Shown in pieces: positions 36,420 through 44,482 of a stretch of DNA of 64,000 nucleotides. A program made the translations under genes and the position numbers. The stretch covers positions 310,001-374,000 of the forward strand of contig NZ_CANLVF010000001.1 in assembly GCF_947494555.1 (NCBI RefSeq). The letters are read 5' to 3'. The notes beneath the pieces are model-generated. The model was given only the letters and a program-made list of their open reading frames with translations, had not been told where the DNA came from and searched no databases. The DNA comes from an uncultured Roseibium sp. GTDB lineage: Bacteria > Pseudomonadota > Alphaproteobacteria > Rhizobiales > Stappiaceae. Positions within the stretch are counted from its first letter, which is position 1. Each line of letters starts with the position of its first letter.

Positions 36420-37370
36420 TCAGAGATCGTCTTCGAATTCTGACAGAAGCAGTTTCAAACGGGCGAGTTTGCTGTCTCTTCGTCTGAACAGCTCCTGCGC
36501 GTCCGTATCGCCATAGTCATAAAAACCGCTGCCGGCCATGACACCGCTGCTTCCGCGCGCCAGTCTTTCATCCAGAACCGGTGTCCCTGTCGGTTTGCGC
36601 GGCGGTGTATATAGCCCCGTTGCGTGAATGTCGCGAACAACCTGCAGTCCGGTGTAGTCAATCTTTTTGAACTGTCCCATGAGACTGAGGCGCTGCGACA
36701 GGCCAAAGCGCAAGGCATCATCAATATCGCTGATTTCGGCGACACCTTCATCCAGCAGCCGGAACACTTCGCTTTCAATCGCCATCTGGATGTTGTTGGC
36801 AATATAGCCTGGAACGAATTTCTTGAGTAACACCGGTTTTTTCCCGATGTCACGCAAGAATCCAACCATCTTGTTCGCGACCTCCTGACCGGCCTCGGGC
36901 GAAGGCACAACGTCAACAAGATCGATCAGGTAGGGCGGCGTGTACCAATGCACGATGAGGGAACGAGGGCGCAGGGAACGGGGCACAAGCGGGAAGACAT
37001 CCAGGAACGACGTATTGCTGGCGAGCACGGCGCCCTCGTGAAGCATGGGTTCTAGATCTGAGTAGAGGCGCTGCTTGGCTTCCGCATCTTCAATGATTGC
37101 TTCGACCACGAGATCCGCATCCGCAACTGCTTCGCGAAGGTCTGCGTTCGTGCCGATGCGGGAAAGCGCGGCCTCTGCCGTTTCGGTTTCAACCAGGCCG
37201 TATGCGACAAGGTCGTCCAGCAGGGCAGGCAAGCGATTTTTCGCCCATGCCAGGCGCTCCTCTGAGATGTCCTGCAATACGACGTTGCATCCGCCGAGAG
37301 CGTGCACAAGCCCGAGTGCGTGACCAAGAAGGCCTGCGCCGACGATCGTTACCTTGTCATAAGCTGTCAT
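36420..37370 (-). CDS. 3-hydroxyacyl-CoA-dehydrogenase-fold 3-hydroxyacid dehydrogenase (gulonate/carnitine dehydrogenase-like)
   Basis: 316 residues from ATG 37370; a longer open frame overlaps the ThDP gene and is rejected. NAD motif 'VTIVGAGLLGHALGLVHALGG'; 'ASNTSFLDVF' and catalytic His in 'IVHWYTPPYLIDLVDVVPS'; C-terminal domain 'VPGYIANNIQMAIESEVFRLL'. The length and single-domain layout fit L-gulonate 3-dehydrogenase or L-carnitine dehydrogenase rather than fatty-acid enzymes. Given the sugar-acid context a uronate/aldonate-derived 3-hydroxy acid is the better guess. It starts one base after the ThDP gene stop region and converges on the GntR gene. Confidence 0.8.
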   Translation of the reverse strand: MTAYDKVTIVGAGLLGHALGLVHALGGCNVVLQDISEERLAWAKNRLPALLDDLVAYGLVETETAEAALSRIGTNADLREAVADADLVVEAIIEDAEAKQRLYSDLEPMLHEGAVLASNTSFLDVFPLVPRSLRPRSLIVHWYTPPYLIDLVDVVPSPEAGQEVANKMVGFLRDIGKKPVLLKKFVPGYIANNIQMAIESEVFRLLDEGVAEISDIDDALRFGLSQRLSLMGQFKKIDYTGLQVVRDIHATGLYTPPRKPTGTPVLDERLARGSSGVMAGSGFYDYGDTDAQELFRRRDSKLARLKLLLSEFEDDL

Positions 37371-37371
37371 G

Positions 37372-39042
37372 TCATACCTTCCAGGCCGGTTCCGGATTGC
37401 TGTCGGGGTCCGTGACAACATCGATGATTGCCGGGCGACGATTTGCCAGGGCGGCTTTGACACTTTCGGCAATGTCTTCCGCCTTCTCAACGCGATATCC
37501 GTCAATGCCGAAAACCTTTGCGAGGTCGGCAAAATTGGTTGGATGGAATTCAACCAGATCCCCCATCGAGCCATCCAGGTTCTCGTAGAGCTTCTTCACA
37601 CTTCGCAGGCCTTGTCCGAGTGCCGAGTTGTTGTTGATGACCGTGACAAGCGGAAGGTTCCAGCGTTTCAGGGTCTCCAACTCGCCCATGTGATAGTAGA
37701 ATGCACCATCGCCCGAAAAACACACAACCGGGCGGTCCAGCGCGCCGCATTGTGCGCCAATCGCAGCCGGAAACGCCCACCCCAAGGATCCTGCGGCGCG
37801 CAGATAGGTCTGGCCCGGGTGTGCAAATTCGGTTAGCTGCGCCGTCCATGTAGCTGAAAACCCGGTGTCGGCAACCAGAATGCCATTGTCCGGAAGCGCC
37901 CTGCCAACTTCGTGGGCGAGGCGTTCAGCAGGGATAAGTCCGGTCAGCTCCTTGCTGCGGATGATCGCGTTTTCCAGCCAGGTGCGTGCCGCATCTGTAC
38001 AGGTCTTCAGCCAGATCTTGCGGTCATGGGTGATCCTGCTTTCCTTGGCCAGGGCAAGACAGTTGAGGGTAAGGTCACCGGCCAATCCGCAGGTGTTTGG
38101 ATGTCCGCGTCCAAGCTCGACCGGATCGGCATCGATCTGAATAACCTGCGTCTCAGGACCGGGGATGGTCCAGTCGGAACTGATCTGGTCACCGCCGTGA
38201 CAGCCGAGATAAATGACAAGATCCGCTTCGTTCAGCAGACGATTGGCGTATGGCGCCGAATATGTACCGACGACGCCGAAATGGTTCGGATGGCTCGTTT
38301 CAATCACCGAGCGGCCGCCGACGGATGTGGCGACCGGCATCGAGTGCTTTTCGGCCAAGACCTTGATCGCATCGCCAGCACGCTCGTAGAGACTGGTAAC
38401 CCCGCAGACCAGCATGGGCCTTTTCGCTGCTTCCAGCAACGACGCCGCTCTGGTCACATCTTCCGGATGAGCCGCATTGTTCAAAGTGGCACCGGAGCTG
38501 GAAAAGGCGACATCCCCCGGGCGGCCGTCATAGGGTGCTTCTTCAACCCGGTCGCCCTTTAGACCATCAAGGTCGAGATGAACAGGCCGCCTGGTTCCGG
38601 TCTTGGTAGCACGTAGCGTATGGCCGAGAAGTCGAGGAAGCTGATCAACGGTGCGCACCTCACCGGAGAACTTGGTCACCGACCGGTAGAGCGGTGCGTG
38701 CGCCACTTCCTGATACGCATTTCGGTGCTGATGCGTATCCGCCTTGCGCCCAGTCATGGCGACAACCGGTACCCGGTCGAGATAGGCGTCCTGCAAGCCG
38801 GCGGCAAGGTTGGCGGCACCGACGGCCTGTGCCAAGCAAAATCCCGTTTTCCCGCTGGCTCGCGCGTAGCCATCTGCCATATAGGCTGCTGCTTTTTCAC
38901 TGTGCGCCAGGATACGTTTCACACCGCGTCTTTCGAGTTCGATCAACGTGTGCCGAAGGACCGCATCGACAAAGAAAACGTGATCCACACCCTCCTGAAC
39001 GTCAATTACGTCCGCAATGATATCTGCGCCTGTCCTTTGCAT
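37372..39042 (-). CDS. Thiamine-diphosphate-dependent enzyme, acetolactate-synthase-like
   Basis: 556 residues. The cofactor-activating Glu is in 'ILAHSEKAAAYMADGYAR' near residue 49. A central domain follows ('EDVTRAASLLEAAKRPMLVCG'), then the ThDP motif 'VVCFSGDGAFYYHMGELE' closing at 'VINNNS' in the C-terminal domain. The C-terminal region is not one of the well-characterised acetolactate synthase, Xsc or oxalyl-CoA decarboxylase sequences. In operon with a 3-hydroxyacid dehydrogenase, a decarboxylase or carboligase role on the resulting 2- or 3-keto acid is plausible. Two GntR-type sites lie upstream. Confidence 0.82.
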   Translation of the reverse strand: MQRTGADIIADVIDVQEGVDHVFFVDAVLRHTLIELERRGVKRILAHSEKAAAYMADGYARASGKTGFCLAQAVGAANLAAGLQDAYLDRVPVVAMTGRKADTHQHRNAYQEVAHAPLYRSVTKFSGEVRTVDQLPRLLGHTLRATKTGTRRPVHLDLDGLKGDRVEEAPYDGRPGDVAFSSSGATLNNAAHPEDVTRAASLLEAAKRPMLVCGVTSLYERAGDAIKVLAEKHSMPVATSVGGRSVIETSHPNHFGVVGTYSAPYANRLLNEADLVIYLGCHGGDQISSDWTIPGPETQVIQIDADPVELGRGHPNTCGLAGDLTLNCLALAKESRITHDRKIWLKTCTDAARTWLENAIIRSKELTGLIPAERLAHEVGRALPDNGILVADTGFSATWTAQLTEFAHPGQTYLRAAGSLGWAFPAAIGAQCGALDRPVVCFSGDGAFYYHMGELETLKRWNLPLVTVINNNSALGQGLRSVKKLYENLDGSMGDLVEFHPTNFADLAKVFGIDGYRVEKAEDIAESVKAALANRRPAIIDVVTDPDSNPEPAWKV

Positions 39043-39084
39043 TGTTCGTTCCGATCCGTTGAGTGATTGTCACCATAGCGGTGA

Positions 39085-39100
39085 AATTGGTCGGTCCATT
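39085..39100. promoter_or_regulatory. GntR/FCD-type operator, site 1
   Basis: AATTGGTCGGTCCATT. It shares the 14-base string AATTGGTyGGTCCA with the site at 46027-46040 and fits the PdhR/LldR-type pattern AATTGGTnnnACCAATT with a T for the A of the right half. Lies 43-58 bases upstream of the ThDP gene start. Confidence 0.6.
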
Positions 39101-39117
39101 ATACATACTTCATAAAA

Positions 39118-39130
39118 TTGGTCTAACCAA
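39118..39130. promoter_or_regulatory. GntR/FCD-type operator, site 2
   Basis: TTGGTCTAACCAA, inverted repeat with perfect five-base arms (TTGGT/ACCAA) and a three-base spacer, the classic FCD geometry. Preceded by AAAA and followed by ATT. Its centre lies about 31 bases from the centre of site 1, roughly three helix turns, so two dimers could bind the same face. Confidence 0.65.
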
Positions 39131-39134
39131 ATTA

Positions 39135-39824
39135 TCATTTCTGATTATCTGGTCCTGATGGGAACGATCGATCGGTATCGTTAGCCAGGAGCCCCTGCCG
39201 CTTCATGTGCCAGACACACATCTCAAGTCGGTCCTGTCCAAAAAACGTCTCTCCGGCAACGTGGATCAATGGTGTCCCCCAGTGTCCGAGCGATTTTTGA
39301 AGCTCGGCATTTCGGTTGAGATCCAGATCCAACTCATCTGGAGCACGTTGCACCAGTTGCTCCAGCATTGAATGGTCAAGCCCAGCCCGGGAGACCGCCT
39401 CAGCCAGATGGTTGCCCGTGTGCCATCCGGCAAAGCCGGAAAAAAGCAAGGACGACAGGCTGCGATAGAGGTTAAAGCCAGCTCCGCTTCTGCAGGCGGC
39501 CGCGCATAAGCGCGTCAACTGAAAGATATGCGGCTGGTGCCGCGCGATCTCGCCGGTTTCCAGGTCCTGCACTATGGGATCGGGGTCGGGCCATGCGAAC
39601 GGGATTTCATTCATGGCCGCTACTCTTTCCGCGTCGCGACGCAGAAAGCGAAGTAATCCAGGGTTCCCTTTGCTGAAAAACTCCGGAGCCCGGACCGCAA
39701 GCGGGTAGACGGGACGAAAATCGAGGACGATGCTGCTTTTTTCAACGATCCTGGCGAGCCGCTCGGTCGCAAGATAGGAATAGGGCGATCTGAGCGTCGC
39801 GAAGAAGGTCAGTGTTTGGGGCAC
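39135..39824 (-). CDS. DsbA-fold, 2-hydroxychromene-2-carboxylate isomerase-like protein
   Basis: 229 residues, GTG start with GGGGAC seven bases upstream. The thioredoxin-like start 'LTFFATLRSPYSYLATERLARI' has S-P-Y-S in place of CxxC, as in HCCA isomerases and kappa-class glutathione transferases. 'SLGHWGTPLIHVAGETFFGQDRLEM' is the conserved C-terminal cis-Pro and 'FGQDRL' block. Probably a glutathione-dependent isomerase or lyase. Last gene of the tctC-tctB-tctA-sulfatase unit, 13 bases after sulfatase 4, so it should act on the desulfated or aromatic product. Confidence 0.8.
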   Translation of the reverse strand: MPQTLTFFATLRSPYSYLATERLARIVEKSSIVLDFRPVYPLAVRAPEFFSKGNPGLLRFLRRDAERVAAMNEIPFAWPDPDPIVQDLETGEIARHQPHIFQLTRLCAAACRSGAGFNLYRSLSSLLFSGFAGWHTGNHLAEAVSRAGLDHSMLEQLVQRAPDELDLDLNRNAELQKSLGHWGTPLIHVAGETFFGQDRLEMCVWHMKRQGLLANDTDRSFPSGPDNQK

Positions 39825-39837
39825 TTTCGATTGTCCC

Positions 39838-41319
39838 CTACGCCGGTGCCACCCGCTCAGGACCTGCCGGAATGGTGCCCATCATGCGATCAAGGTGTCG
39901 GGCGAGCAAATCCGACTTCAGGGCCGCGAAGGCCGGATCTTTCCATCTGCAGATAAATTCGTGCGGATCTTCATGAAGGTCGAAAAGCTCACCGAGGCCC
40001 GGGTGTGAGTGGTAAACCGCCAGCTTGTAACGACCGTCGCAAGTCATGCTTGCCTGCGTATAGTGTGTGACAGCACTATTTCCGAGCGAGTCGTTGAAAT
40101 CGGTTGCCACGCATTCCTTGTGAGCGTCCGAAGTGGATTTGCCTGTCAAAATCGGGCTGAGCGTCTTGCCCTGAACAGCCGGCGGGATGTCCACTCCCGC
40201 CAGTTCGAGTAACGTTGGCGCGATGTCGATCGTTTCGACCATCGCCTTGGATCGGTGCCCCTTGCGCACCCCCTTGCCGGCGATGATGAGAGGAACGCGA
40301 ACGAGACCTTCGAAGAAACGGCACCCTTTATAAATGAGCCCGTGGTCACCGAGCATTTCGCCATGATCGCTCGTGAAGATGATGACCGTATTGTCAATTG
40401 CCCCGGTCTTTTCCAGGTGCTCCAGAATGCGCCCGAATGCGGCATCCAGGTTTTCAATCATGGCGTAGTAGGCAGCTTTCACTCTCTTGCCGTCAAATCG
40501 TTCGGGTGGCTTGGATCCGCGAATGTCGCCTTCCTCGATGTCCAATGATCTCTTTTCCTCGGCGGTGAGGATCGGGTTCACGGCAACGCGCTTTTGTGTT
40601 CTGACATCGAAAAAGCGCGCCTGATGTTCAATGTCTGATTGGCGGAAGAGCGGGGGTGAAAGACGTTCTCCGTCGCCGTAGCGGTCAAGGTACTTTTGCG
40701 GCGGATCGAACGGCGGATGGGGGTCGAACGGGTTCAGGCTCAAAAGCCAGGGGCAGCTCCGTTCTTCGTCAATGAATGAGATTGCCCGTTCTGCCATCCA
40801 GCTTGCCTGATGCAGCTCCGGCCTAGGCCCGGCGCGCAGGTATTGCCTGGCATCGGCGAACAGCCTGGCGGGATCGACCCCCTTGTTTCTCAGCCAGTTC
40901 CAGTATGCGTTGCTTTGAGGCACGCGTTCCCAGCTAGGATTCTGGCACCATTCGAAATGCCTGTAGCCGTCATCAGGTCTCACTTCCAGATGGGCGGCTG
41001 TCGACAGATGCAGTTTACCGACAAGTCCGCAATCGTAACCTTCTTCAGCAAAGGTCCTGGTGATCAGCTTTTCACTTGCGGGAAAATGTTTGTTGCCGTT
41101 TCGGTAGACCTGATGGGCTGCCGGATAGCGGCCTGTCAGAAAACTTGCCCGGCTGGGGGTGCAGATCTGGTTCTGGACATAGCAGTTTTCGAAGGCGGTT
41201 CCGCTTGCCACAAGCCTGTCGATGTTCGGCGTGCTGATTTCGCGGTTCCCGAGCGATGCGATCGTATCGTATCGCATCTGATCGGCACAGAACCAGAGTA
41301 TGTTGGGTTTTGTCGCCAT
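39838..41319 (-). CDS. Cytoplasmic sulfatase, Cys type (sulfatase 4)
   Basis: 493 residues from ATG 41319; a TTG at 41346 adds nine residues. FGly motif C-T-P-S-R at residues 53-57 ('NQICTPSRASFLTGR'). Metal/sulfate segments 'TSDHGEMLGDHGLIYKG' and 'VGKLHL' are present; no signal peptide. It lies downstream of the TctABC genes, linking desulfation to a carboxylate importer, which suggests a substrate bearing both a carboxyl and a sulfate group. Confidence 0.9.
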   Translation of the reverse strand: MATKPNILWFCADQMRYDTIASLGNREISTPNIDRLVASGTAFENCYVQNQICTPSRASFLTGRYPAAHQVYRNGNKHFPASEKLITRTFAEEGYDCGLVGKLHLSTAAHLEVRPDDGYRHFEWCQNPSWERVPQSNAYWNWLRNKGVDPARLFADARQYLRAGPRPELHQASWMAERAISFIDEERSCPWLLSLNPFDPHPPFDPPQKYLDRYGDGERLSPPLFRQSDIEHQARFFDVRTQKRVAVNPILTAEEKRSLDIEEGDIRGSKPPERFDGKRVKAAYYAMIENLDAAFGRILEHLEKTGAIDNTVIIFTSDHGEMLGDHGLIYKGCRFFEGLVRVPLIIAGKGVRKGHRSKAMVETIDIAPTLLELAGVDIPPAVQGKTLSPILTGKSTSDAHKECVATDFNDSLGNSAVTHYTQASMTCDGRYKLAVYHSHPGLGELFDLHEDPHEFICRWKDPAFAALKSDLLARHLDRMMGTIPAGPERVAPA

Positions 41320-41358
41320 GTCACGCGGCCCGCTTTTCCTATTCAACGTCGATACCGG

Positions 41359-42849
41359 TTATGCCGAGGCAACTTTGCGGCGCTTGAGCCAGGCCTGAAT
41401 CAGTGGCCAGCATAGCGAAAGAACCGAAATGGCAAGAAACGCAGCCGCAAACGGTCGCGTGAACAGGGGCTCGATACTGCCTCCCGTTGACATCAGGCCG
41501 GACCGCAACTGCTCTTCGGCGATAGGTGCGAGCACGAAGCCAATCACGAAGGGACCAAGCGGCATTTTTGCACGCTCCATTACGAAGCCGACAACGCCTA
41601 GGGCCAGCATGATCCACACATCGAAGAAGCTGTTGGCGACGGCAAATATGCCAATCACGCAGAACAGGAGTATCGACGCCAGCAGATAAGACCTGGGCAC
41701 GTATAGCATCTTGGCAATGTGCACGACCGCGAACATCATGATGGCGAACATGATCAGGTTTCCAACCAGGTAGGCGGTTATCACCCCGTAGGCGATTTCG
41801 GGGTTTGAAATGAACAGGAGCGGACCAGGTTCCAGATTGTGCATGATCAGAGCGCCGATCAGAATGGCGTCTACCACAGATCCCGGGATGCCAAGCGTGA
41901 TGAGCGGGATCAATGCGCCGCCCACGGATGCGTTGTTTGCGGTTTCCGCGGCAATCACACCGGGTTCGTGTCCCGTGCCGAATTTTTCGGGCTCTTTGGA
42001 CGCGCTCCGCGCCATGGAATAAGACAGCATCGACGCAATGTTTGCGCCGATGCCGGGGAGGATCCCCACCCAAGTGCCTACAAGGCTTGAGCGGAGAAAA
42101 TTCGGTGCGAAACGAGTCCAGTCACCGAATGAGAGCAACATGCCCTGGCGGCCGAGCTTGGCGCGCGGCGGACGCATGTCGATGTTTATGATGTCCTTGA
42201 AAATCTGACTGACCGCGAACGCTCCGATCAGAACGGGCAACAGACTGAGACCGCTTTCAAGCGATTCAAAACCAAAAGTTAGCCGGGTAATTCCAGCAGA
42301 CGGATCGATGCCCGGCATGTGAATGAGCATCCCGAAACAAGCGGCGATCAGTCCTTTCAGCAGGGACCCCTGGCTCAGGCTGGACAGCATCACCAATGCC
42401 ATGAGCACCATGGTGAAGTACTCCCAGGGACCGAAGGTCACTGCGAGCCGAGAAAAGGGAGGCGCAAGCACAGCCAGGAACAGAAACGAGACTATGCCGC
42501 CGACAAAGGACGCGGTAATGCCGAGACCTAGCGCGCGTTCGGCACGCCCCTTCAGCGTCAGCGGATAGCCATCGAAGGTTGTCATGATCGATGATGGCGT
42601 TCCCGGCATGCGCAGCAGAGTCGCGGAAATCTGACTTCCCGAAATGCCGCCGACATACATGCCGATCAGCAAAATGATGGCATTCACACTGTCCATGAAG
42701 AAGGTCAGAGGCAGCGTGAGCGTGATAAGCATCGTTGTCGTCAGTCCGGGAATTGCGCCGACGACGATACCCAACGCAACTCCCAGGAACACAAGTGCAA
42801 ACGGCAGTGGCTGCACCAGATACAACAGGGAATCCAAAAAGGGCTGCAT
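41359..42849 (-). CDS. tctA: Tripartite tricarboxylate transporter, large permease TctA
   Basis: 496 residues from ATG 42849; the longer open frame to 43203 is an antisense-like extension through tctB and is rejected. Multi-helix TctA protein with the conserved 'GVALGIVVGAIPGLTTTM', 'SQISATLLRMPGTPSSIMTTFDGYPL' and 'GILPGIGANIASMLSYSMARSASK' signatures. Forms the Na+ or H+ driven importer with TctB and the periplasmic TctC. Confidence 0.93.
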   Translation of the reverse strand: MQPFLDSLLYLVQPLPFALVFLGVALGIVVGAIPGLTTTMLITLTLPLTFFMDSVNAIILLIGMYVGGISGSQISATLLRMPGTPSSIMTTFDGYPLTLKGRAERALGLGITASFVGGIVSFLFLAVLAPPFSRLAVTFGPWEYFTMVLMALVMLSSLSQGSLLKGLIAACFGMLIHMPGIDPSAGITRLTFGFESLESGLSLLPVLIGAFAVSQIFKDIINIDMRPPRAKLGRQGMLLSFGDWTRFAPNFLRSSLVGTWVGILPGIGANIASMLSYSMARSASKEPEKFGTGHEPGVIAAETANNASVGGALIPLITLGIPGSVVDAILIGALIMHNLEPGPLLFISNPEIAYGVITAYLVGNLIMFAIMMFAVVHIAKMLYVPRSYLLASILLFCVIGIFAVANSFFDVWIMLALGVVGFVMERAKMPLGPFVIGFVLAPIAEEQLRSGLMSTGGSIEPLFTRPFAAAFLAISVLSLCWPLIQAWLKRRKVASA

Positions 42850-42866
42850 ACCTGCGTTCCTCTCTC

Positions 42867-43367
42867 TTACGGCAAGTCGATAAAGAAGAACCGGGTGAAG
42901 ACCCAGTAACTGGAGAGAACCAGCACGGCGGAAAACGCAACGAAAACGGGAATGCGCTTCACGTTCATGTCGTTCATCAAGAAAAGGATGAACGACATGT
43001 AGGCAACGCCCGCAGGTGCGAACGACAGCAGTTTCAGATCCATGACGGCGACAAAACACACTGTCGAGAGGAAGACCGCCGCCGACAGGTATGGTCTTTG
43101 CGGCGGTAAACCGCGCTCCTCGGTGTCGTTTGCGGGAAGGCCACCAATCGGCGTGACCGGCTCGCGGAGCGAGCGCACACCACGCAACATCATGATGAGG
43201 CAAAGTGCGGCCATGATGACCGCCAAAATCCGGGGCAGGGCAGCGGAACCGAGCGGCTCAAAGTTTGGCGGTGGAAGATTGCCCGCAGCGGAAAAGATTG
43301 CAGTGCCGAATAGTATGAGGGCGCCGCCCACGAAGATTTCCATCTTCGCCGTTTGTCTGGCCGACAT
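42867..43367 (-). CDS. tctB: Tripartite tricarboxylate transporter, small permease TctB
   Basis: 166 residues from ATG 43367, with GGAGG nine bases upstream; an in-frame start at 43385 is weaker. Four predicted helices ('IFVGGALILFGTAIFSAAG', 'LPRILAVIMAALCLIMML', 'YLSAAVFLSTVCFVAVMDL', 'VFVAFSAVLVLSSYWVFT') give the TctB profile. Gap to tctA is 17 bases. Confidence 0.9.
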   Translation of the reverse strand: MSARQTAKMEIFVGGALILFGTAIFSAAGNLPPPNFEPLGSAALPRILAVIMAALCLIMMLRGVRSLREPVTPIGGLPANDTEERGLPPQRPYLSAAVFLSTVCFVAVMDLKLLSFAPAGVAYMSFILFLMNDMNVKRIPVFVAFSAVLVLSSYWVFTRFFFIDLP

Positions 43368-43430
43368 AGCTTTGTTCCTCCGCAAGACCCGCCCGCGGCT
43401 CCAAAAGGCGCCACGGGCAAAGACCTGTGC

Positions 43431-44417
43431 CTATTTCTTGATGTTGTTGTCTTCTGCGACCTTTTTCAGGGTCGTCAGAACGGCGAGGGACTGATCCGTC
43501 GCTTCGGCTCCGCCGGTCCAGTAGGGGTCAAGGGAGTTTTCCGAGAACCACGCCTTCATCTCGTCGCTTTCGATGGCGGTCCTGATCGCGGCGGAGAGTT
43601 TTTCAGCCGCTTGCGGGTCCATGTCCTTTGGACCGAGCCACCAGGCCGGGTTCGCCCAGACAACGTCATAGCCGAGTTCCTTTGCGGTAGGCACATCCGG
43701 CAGGTTGTCGAGACGCTCAGCACCGAAAAAGACAACTGCATTGACGCCGTTAGGCTGGAACTTTTTGTATTCCTGTGCGGAAAACAGGGCGATGTCCGCA
43801 TTGCCCCCAATCAGTCTGGCCAACCTGTCAGCACCACCAGGGGCTCCAATCAGGCGCGTTTTGAACCCGGCAGCATCGGCAAGCCATGCACCGATCAGAT
43901 GCGGTACGGTGCCAATTCCCACAGCTTCAACCAGGCTCTCCGGTTCTTCCTTGAGTGTTGCGACCAAATCGTTGAGTGACTTGATGTCAGAATCGCTCCT
44001 GACGGCCCAAACAGGACTGCCGCCACCAGAAAACCCGAGGGATGTGAAATCTTCCGGATGTATCTCGTTGACGCCCAGTGCATTTGAAATCAGCATGCCA
44101 TGGGACCAGTGCATGATGGTGTGACCATCCTTGTCGGCCCCCAGGACCTCCCGCGCAGCGTTTGCTGACGCAGCGCCCGGCTTGTTGACGATCACCATGG
44201 GCTGAGCAAGCAGCTCATTGTCATTGATATACTGCGATATCTTGCGGGCGATGGTGTCGGTGCGGCCGCCGGGTTTGAAACCGACATATACCTTGATCGG
44301 CTTTTCAGGAAATTCGGCCGCCGCTTCCGAAGTTGCGAAAGCGAGCCAGCCGGGAGTTGCCGCCGTGGCAACAGCCAAGCCCAGAAGTACCCTGCGCGTT
44401 ATATTCAAAAGTGACAT
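43431..44417 (-). CDS. tctC: Tripartite tricarboxylate transporter substrate-binding protein TctC (Bug family)
   Basis: 328 residues with a Sec signal peptide ('RRVLLGLAVATAATPGWLAFATSEAAA'). 'EFPEKPIKVYVGFKPGGRTDTIARKI' and 'VVNKPGAASANAAREVLGADKDGHTI' are hallmark Bug-protein segments that grip a carboxylate through a water-bridged loop. Ligand is likely an organic or sugar acid. First gene of the Tct set; sulfatase 5 ends 65 bases upstream and may be co-transcribed. Confidence 0.92.
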   Translation of the reverse strand: MSLLNITRRVLLGLAVATAATPGWLAFATSEAAAEFPEKPIKVYVGFKPGGRTDTIARKISQYINDNELLAQPMVIVNKPGAASANAAREVLGADKDGHTIMHWSHGMLISNALGVNEIHPEDFTSLGFSGGGSPVWAVRSDSDIKSLNDLVATLKEEPESLVEAVGIGTVPHLIGAWLADAAGFKTRLIGAPGGADRLARLIGGNADIALFSAQEYKKFQPNGVNAVVFFGAERLDNLPDVPTAKELGYDVVWANPAWWLGPKDMDPQAAEKLSAAIRTAIESDEMKAWFSENSLDPYWTGGAEATDQSLAVLTTLKKVAEDNNIKK

Positions 44418-44431
44418 CTTCTCCTCCCAAA

Positions 44432-44444
44432 GTTTAGTCCAGTT
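44432..44444. promoter_or_regulatory. Weak candidate GntR/FCD site before tctC
   Basis: On the minus strand AACTGGACTAAAC matches TTGGTCTAACCAA (39118-39130) at the core TGGnCTAAnC but lacks a symmetric right arm. It lies 15-27 bases before the tctC start. Offered only because the two stronger sites flank the same set of operons. Confidence 0.25.
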
Positions 44445-44482
44445 AGCTTTCTGTTGCGTGTGACTGACTTCCTCCCGCTTCG

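Noticed and set aside
39135..39824. Disulfide oxidoreductase DsbA
   Set aside because: The CxxC position reads S-P-Y-S, and there is no signal peptide.
41359..43203. TctA start at 43203, giving 614 residues
   Set aside because: The extra N-terminal part overlaps tctB and is Arg/His-rich without helices; ATG 42849 gives the usual TctA start.
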